Assembly: GCA_002731275.1 (NCBI GenBank)
Contig: PCBK01000189.1
Coordinates: forward strand, 1 to 64,000
Direction: 5' to 3'
DNA from: Deltaproteobacteria bacterium
Lineage (GTDB): Bacteria; Myxococcota_C; UBA6777
Length of the DNA: 64,000 nt
Below, in pieces: positions 61,936 to 64,000 of the stretch (positions within the stretch are counted from its first letter, which is position 1; the number at the start of each line of letters is the position of its first letter). The notes beneath the pieces are model-generated. The model was not told the DNA's origin. It ran no database searches and saw only the letters and a list, made by a program, of their open reading frames with translations. The translations under genes and the position numbers were made by a program.

Positions 61936-63816
61936 TTACGCGGAGGGAACTTCGACGTCACGCTCATCTTGGAAGAGGATATCCATCGCAGACATGTCCT
62001 GTGAGCGAATTGTCGCTGCGATGGAGAGGTTTTTGGGCAGGATGTTGTGCACAAAGAATTGCGCAGTACACACCTTACCGTGATAGAACGCCGCGTCATT
62101 GTTGTTTCGAATCAGAGCAGTCTTTTGCTCGGCAGTTTCGGCACCATTGTCAGCAAACAAAGTCTGCAGCTTATCGTGCGCGAGCACAGCGCCATCGAGC
62201 AAGTAGTATGCAGAGCCGACGTTACCAAACATTTCGAGGTAAGGCGTCGCGCTGAGGAGACCGTGGGCGAGCTCACCTTTGGCCATACCGCCGAGCAGCT
62301 CCTTCGTGACAGCGTCAAGAGTATTGAGCGCATCTTCAAAAGATGACACGAGGCTTGCGAGGGGATGGGACTTCCAACCTTCAACTTTACCGTGCACCAT
62401 CTGGGAGAATTGTTGGTAACGCAGACCTTTCTTGGTTCCCAGTTTACGTGCAAACAGGTCGAGCGCTTGGATACCGTTGGAGCCTTCGTAAATCGAGGCG
62501 ATTTTGGTGTCGCGCATGTACTGTTCAACGGGATAATCTTGCGTGTATCCGTATCCGCCGTAGACCTGGATCGCGGTCTCGCAGACCCGGAATCCCATGT
62601 CACTCGCGTACGCTTTGCAGACAGGGATCAACAATTCGAGCATGTGCAGCGCAAACTCTTTGGCTTCACTGTCCGTCTCGTGATTGGACTTATCGGCGTA
62701 AAGCGCGGTCGCGTAAAGCATTCCACGGATACCTTCCGTGTAAGCCTTCATACTCATCAACATACGACGAACATCCGGATGGAAGACAATCTCAGAGCGT
62801 GGCGCGGCTGGATTTTTGAAACTCGTGTAGTGAGAGCCTTGTTTGCGCTCAAGCGCATATCCAAGCGCGCTCATATAAGACGCCGCAGCACCTGCGAGTC
62901 CTTGGGTTGCGACACCGAGACGAGCTTCGTTCATCATCTGGAACATCTGCATCATCCCATGGTGTTCTTTCCCGACAAGCCAACCTTTGCACTTGCCTTC
63001 GGAGCCAAAGTCCATGACACAAGTGGGTGAGGAGTGGATACCCATCTTGTGCTCAATTCGGTTGCAATACACATCGTTTCTTTCGCCGAGTGTTCCGTCT
63101 GGATTGACTTCGTATTTGGGGACGACAAAGAGGCTAATACCTTTTGTCCCGACAGGACCGCCTGGGATCTTCGCGAGGACGAGGTGGACGATGTTGTCAG
63201 TGGCGTCTTGATCACCAAAAGTGATGAAGATCTTGGTCCCTGTGAGCAGATAATGATCGCCTTGTGGCTCTGCGATCGTCTTAATGGACGCCAGATCACT
63301 CCCGGCTTGTGGTTCTGTCAGACACATTGTGCCGCCCCACTCTCCAGAGTACATTTTCTCGCAGTACATCTTTTTCTGCGCTTCGGTGCCAAAGGCTTCG
63401 ATCAAGTGGCTCGATCCGTGTGTCAGCAAAGGCAACAAGGCGAAGGAGGTGTTGGCCCCCGTGATCAACTCGTCAAGGACGGTGTTCATCGTGAGAGGGA
63501 AGCCCTTTCCACCGTACTCAGGATTGTGGCTAAAGCCTGCCCAACCTGACTCACAATAGAGTTTGTAAAGTCGCTTGAAGGCGTCGGGCATGGTGACCTT
63601 TTGTGCTTCAAAGGTCGCGCCGACCTGATCGCACTCTCGGTTGATGGGACCGAGTGCCTCCACACAAAAACGTACGGCTTCATCGAGCGTCATCTCGTAC
63701 ACTTCTTTGTCAAAATCAGCAAATGCATCGAACTTCAGGTGTTCGTGGATTTTCAGCTGCTCGAACAAAGTGAAAAAGATGTCGCGCTTGTCAACACTGT
63801 ATTCAATGGAAGGCAT
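61936..63816 (-). CDS. Acyl-CoA dehydrogenase, long form
   Basis: This 626-residue flavoprotein has the acyl-CoA dehydrogenase core: MCLTEPQAGSDLASIKT, the FAD/substrate region GTKIFITFGDQD, and the closing motif YEGSNGIQALDLFARK, which contains the catalytic Glu. With ~600 residues and an extra C-terminal helical region it matches the long FadE/DmdC-like group and not the ~380-residue type. It would introduce the first double bond in beta-oxidation. The ATG follows AGGAG by seven bases. With the racemase and SCP2 genes it suggests an active branched-chain or lipid catabolism. No etfAB gene is in the window. Confidence 0.93.
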   Translation of the reverse strand: MPSIEYSVDKRDIFFTLFEQLKIHEHLKFDAFADFDKEVYEMTLDEAVRFCVEALGPINRECDQVGATFEAQKVTMPDAFKRLYKLYCESGWAGFSHNPEYGGKGFPLTMNTVLDELITGANTSFALLPLLTHGSSHLIEAFGTEAQKKMYCEKMYSGEWGGTMCLTEPQAGSDLASIKTIAEPQGDHYLLTGTKIFITFGDQDATDNIVHLVLAKIPGGPVGTKGISLFVVPKYEVNPDGTLGERNDVYCNRIEHKMGIHSSPTCVMDFGSEGKCKGWLVGKEHHGMMQMFQMMNEARLGVATQGLAGAAASYMSALGYALERKQGSHYTSFKNPAAPRSEIVFHPDVRRMLMSMKAYTEGIRGMLYATALYADKSNHETDSEAKEFALHMLELLIPVCKAYASDMGFRVCETAIQVYGGYGYTQDYPVEQYMRDTKIASIYEGSNGIQALDLFARKLGTKKGLRYQQFSQMVHGKVEGWKSHPLASLVSSFEDALNTLDAVTKELLGGMAKGELAHGLLSATPYLEMFGNVGSAYYLLDGAVLAHDKLQTLFADNGAETAEQKTALIRNNNDAAFYHGKVCTAQFFVHNILPKNLSIAATIRSQDMSAMDILFQDERDVEVPSA

Positions 63817-64000
63817 GGACGATCTCCTATCTAATCGGCAGGGGTAGTATATTGTTTCAGGAAGCAGACCCTGAATGGCGCTTCATTTTGTGAAAACGGC
63901 ATGAGTATAGGAGGCAAGGTGTGCACGCGTCAAGCCTACAAATACAAGAGGGTGGTCGTCAAAGGCGAATACTGGACAAGGATAAAAAGTTGCGTTAAAG

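Overview
The window most resembles a chromosomal segment of a Myxococcota-type (deltaproteobacterial-lineage) bacterium of moderate GC. The evidence is two secreted proteases ending in a Cys-x-Cys / membrane helix / arginine-cluster tail like MYXO-CTERM, Cys-rich 'GDGxC' repeats, a Ser/Thr kinase with WD40 and HEAT repeats, several PP2C phosphatases, PATAN and degenerate J-domain proteins, zinc-ribbon/FHA proteins and an ExbB/ExbD pair. Many starts are TTG or GTG with a good Shine-Dalgarno and many genes overlap by 1-4 bases. I see no rRNA, tRNA, CRISPR array, prophage or intact insertion sequence. Species cannot be named from this sequence.

Layout. Bases 1-1225 are non-coding repeats: an inverted-repeat MITE-like element, free hairpins, and three tandem ~273-base units whose stems are kept by paired changes. 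A giant PKD/TIG surface protein follows (minus strand). Then come a BMP-type substrate-binding protein with its double ATPase (no permease seen), a CbpA-type J protein, phenylalanine 4-hydroxylase, a PP2C-cNMP fusion, HemW with a zinc-ribbon protein, an orphan McrB-like ATPase, a TPR/proline-repeat protein, and a transglutaminase-elicitor-like protein with EF-hand-like loops behind a near-consensus promoter.

From 23 to 31.6 kb the genes run on the minus strand: outer-membrane barrel, deformylase, PATAN/J-like protein, PriA, a LolA-like secreted protein, a CaiB/AMACR racemase and an SCP2 protein. A metzincin with a MYXO-CTERM-like tail (plus strand) precedes a long minus-strand array: DUF1223, WD40/HEAT kinase, SelA, ParA/MinD-like ATPase, J/HTH protein, ExbB, ExbD. 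A pseudokinase-PP2C fusion and a zinc-ribbon/FHA protein follow on the plus strand, then a secreted protein with a duplicated Cys module, MtaB and an RlaP-like nucleotidyltransferase.

The most unusual block is 50.5-57.8 kb, a tight minus-strand operon: GT2 glycosyltransferase, two unknown proteins, a MoxR ATPase, a vWA-like protein with an apparently dead metal site, and a small acidic protein. It has the build of the MoxR-vWA 'ternary' systems that comparative genomics links to biological conflict, but no FtsH or recognisable propeller partner is present. The window ends with a lipoprotein-like trypsin with a MYXO-CTERM-like tail behind a palindromic operator-like site, an aminoglycoside-phosphotransferase-fold kinase, and a long acyl-CoA dehydrogenase.

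The genes suggest a cell rich in phospho-signalling (kinase, pseudokinase, phosphatases, FHA), chaperone-like ATPases and surface proteins, with ordinary housekeeping genes in between.
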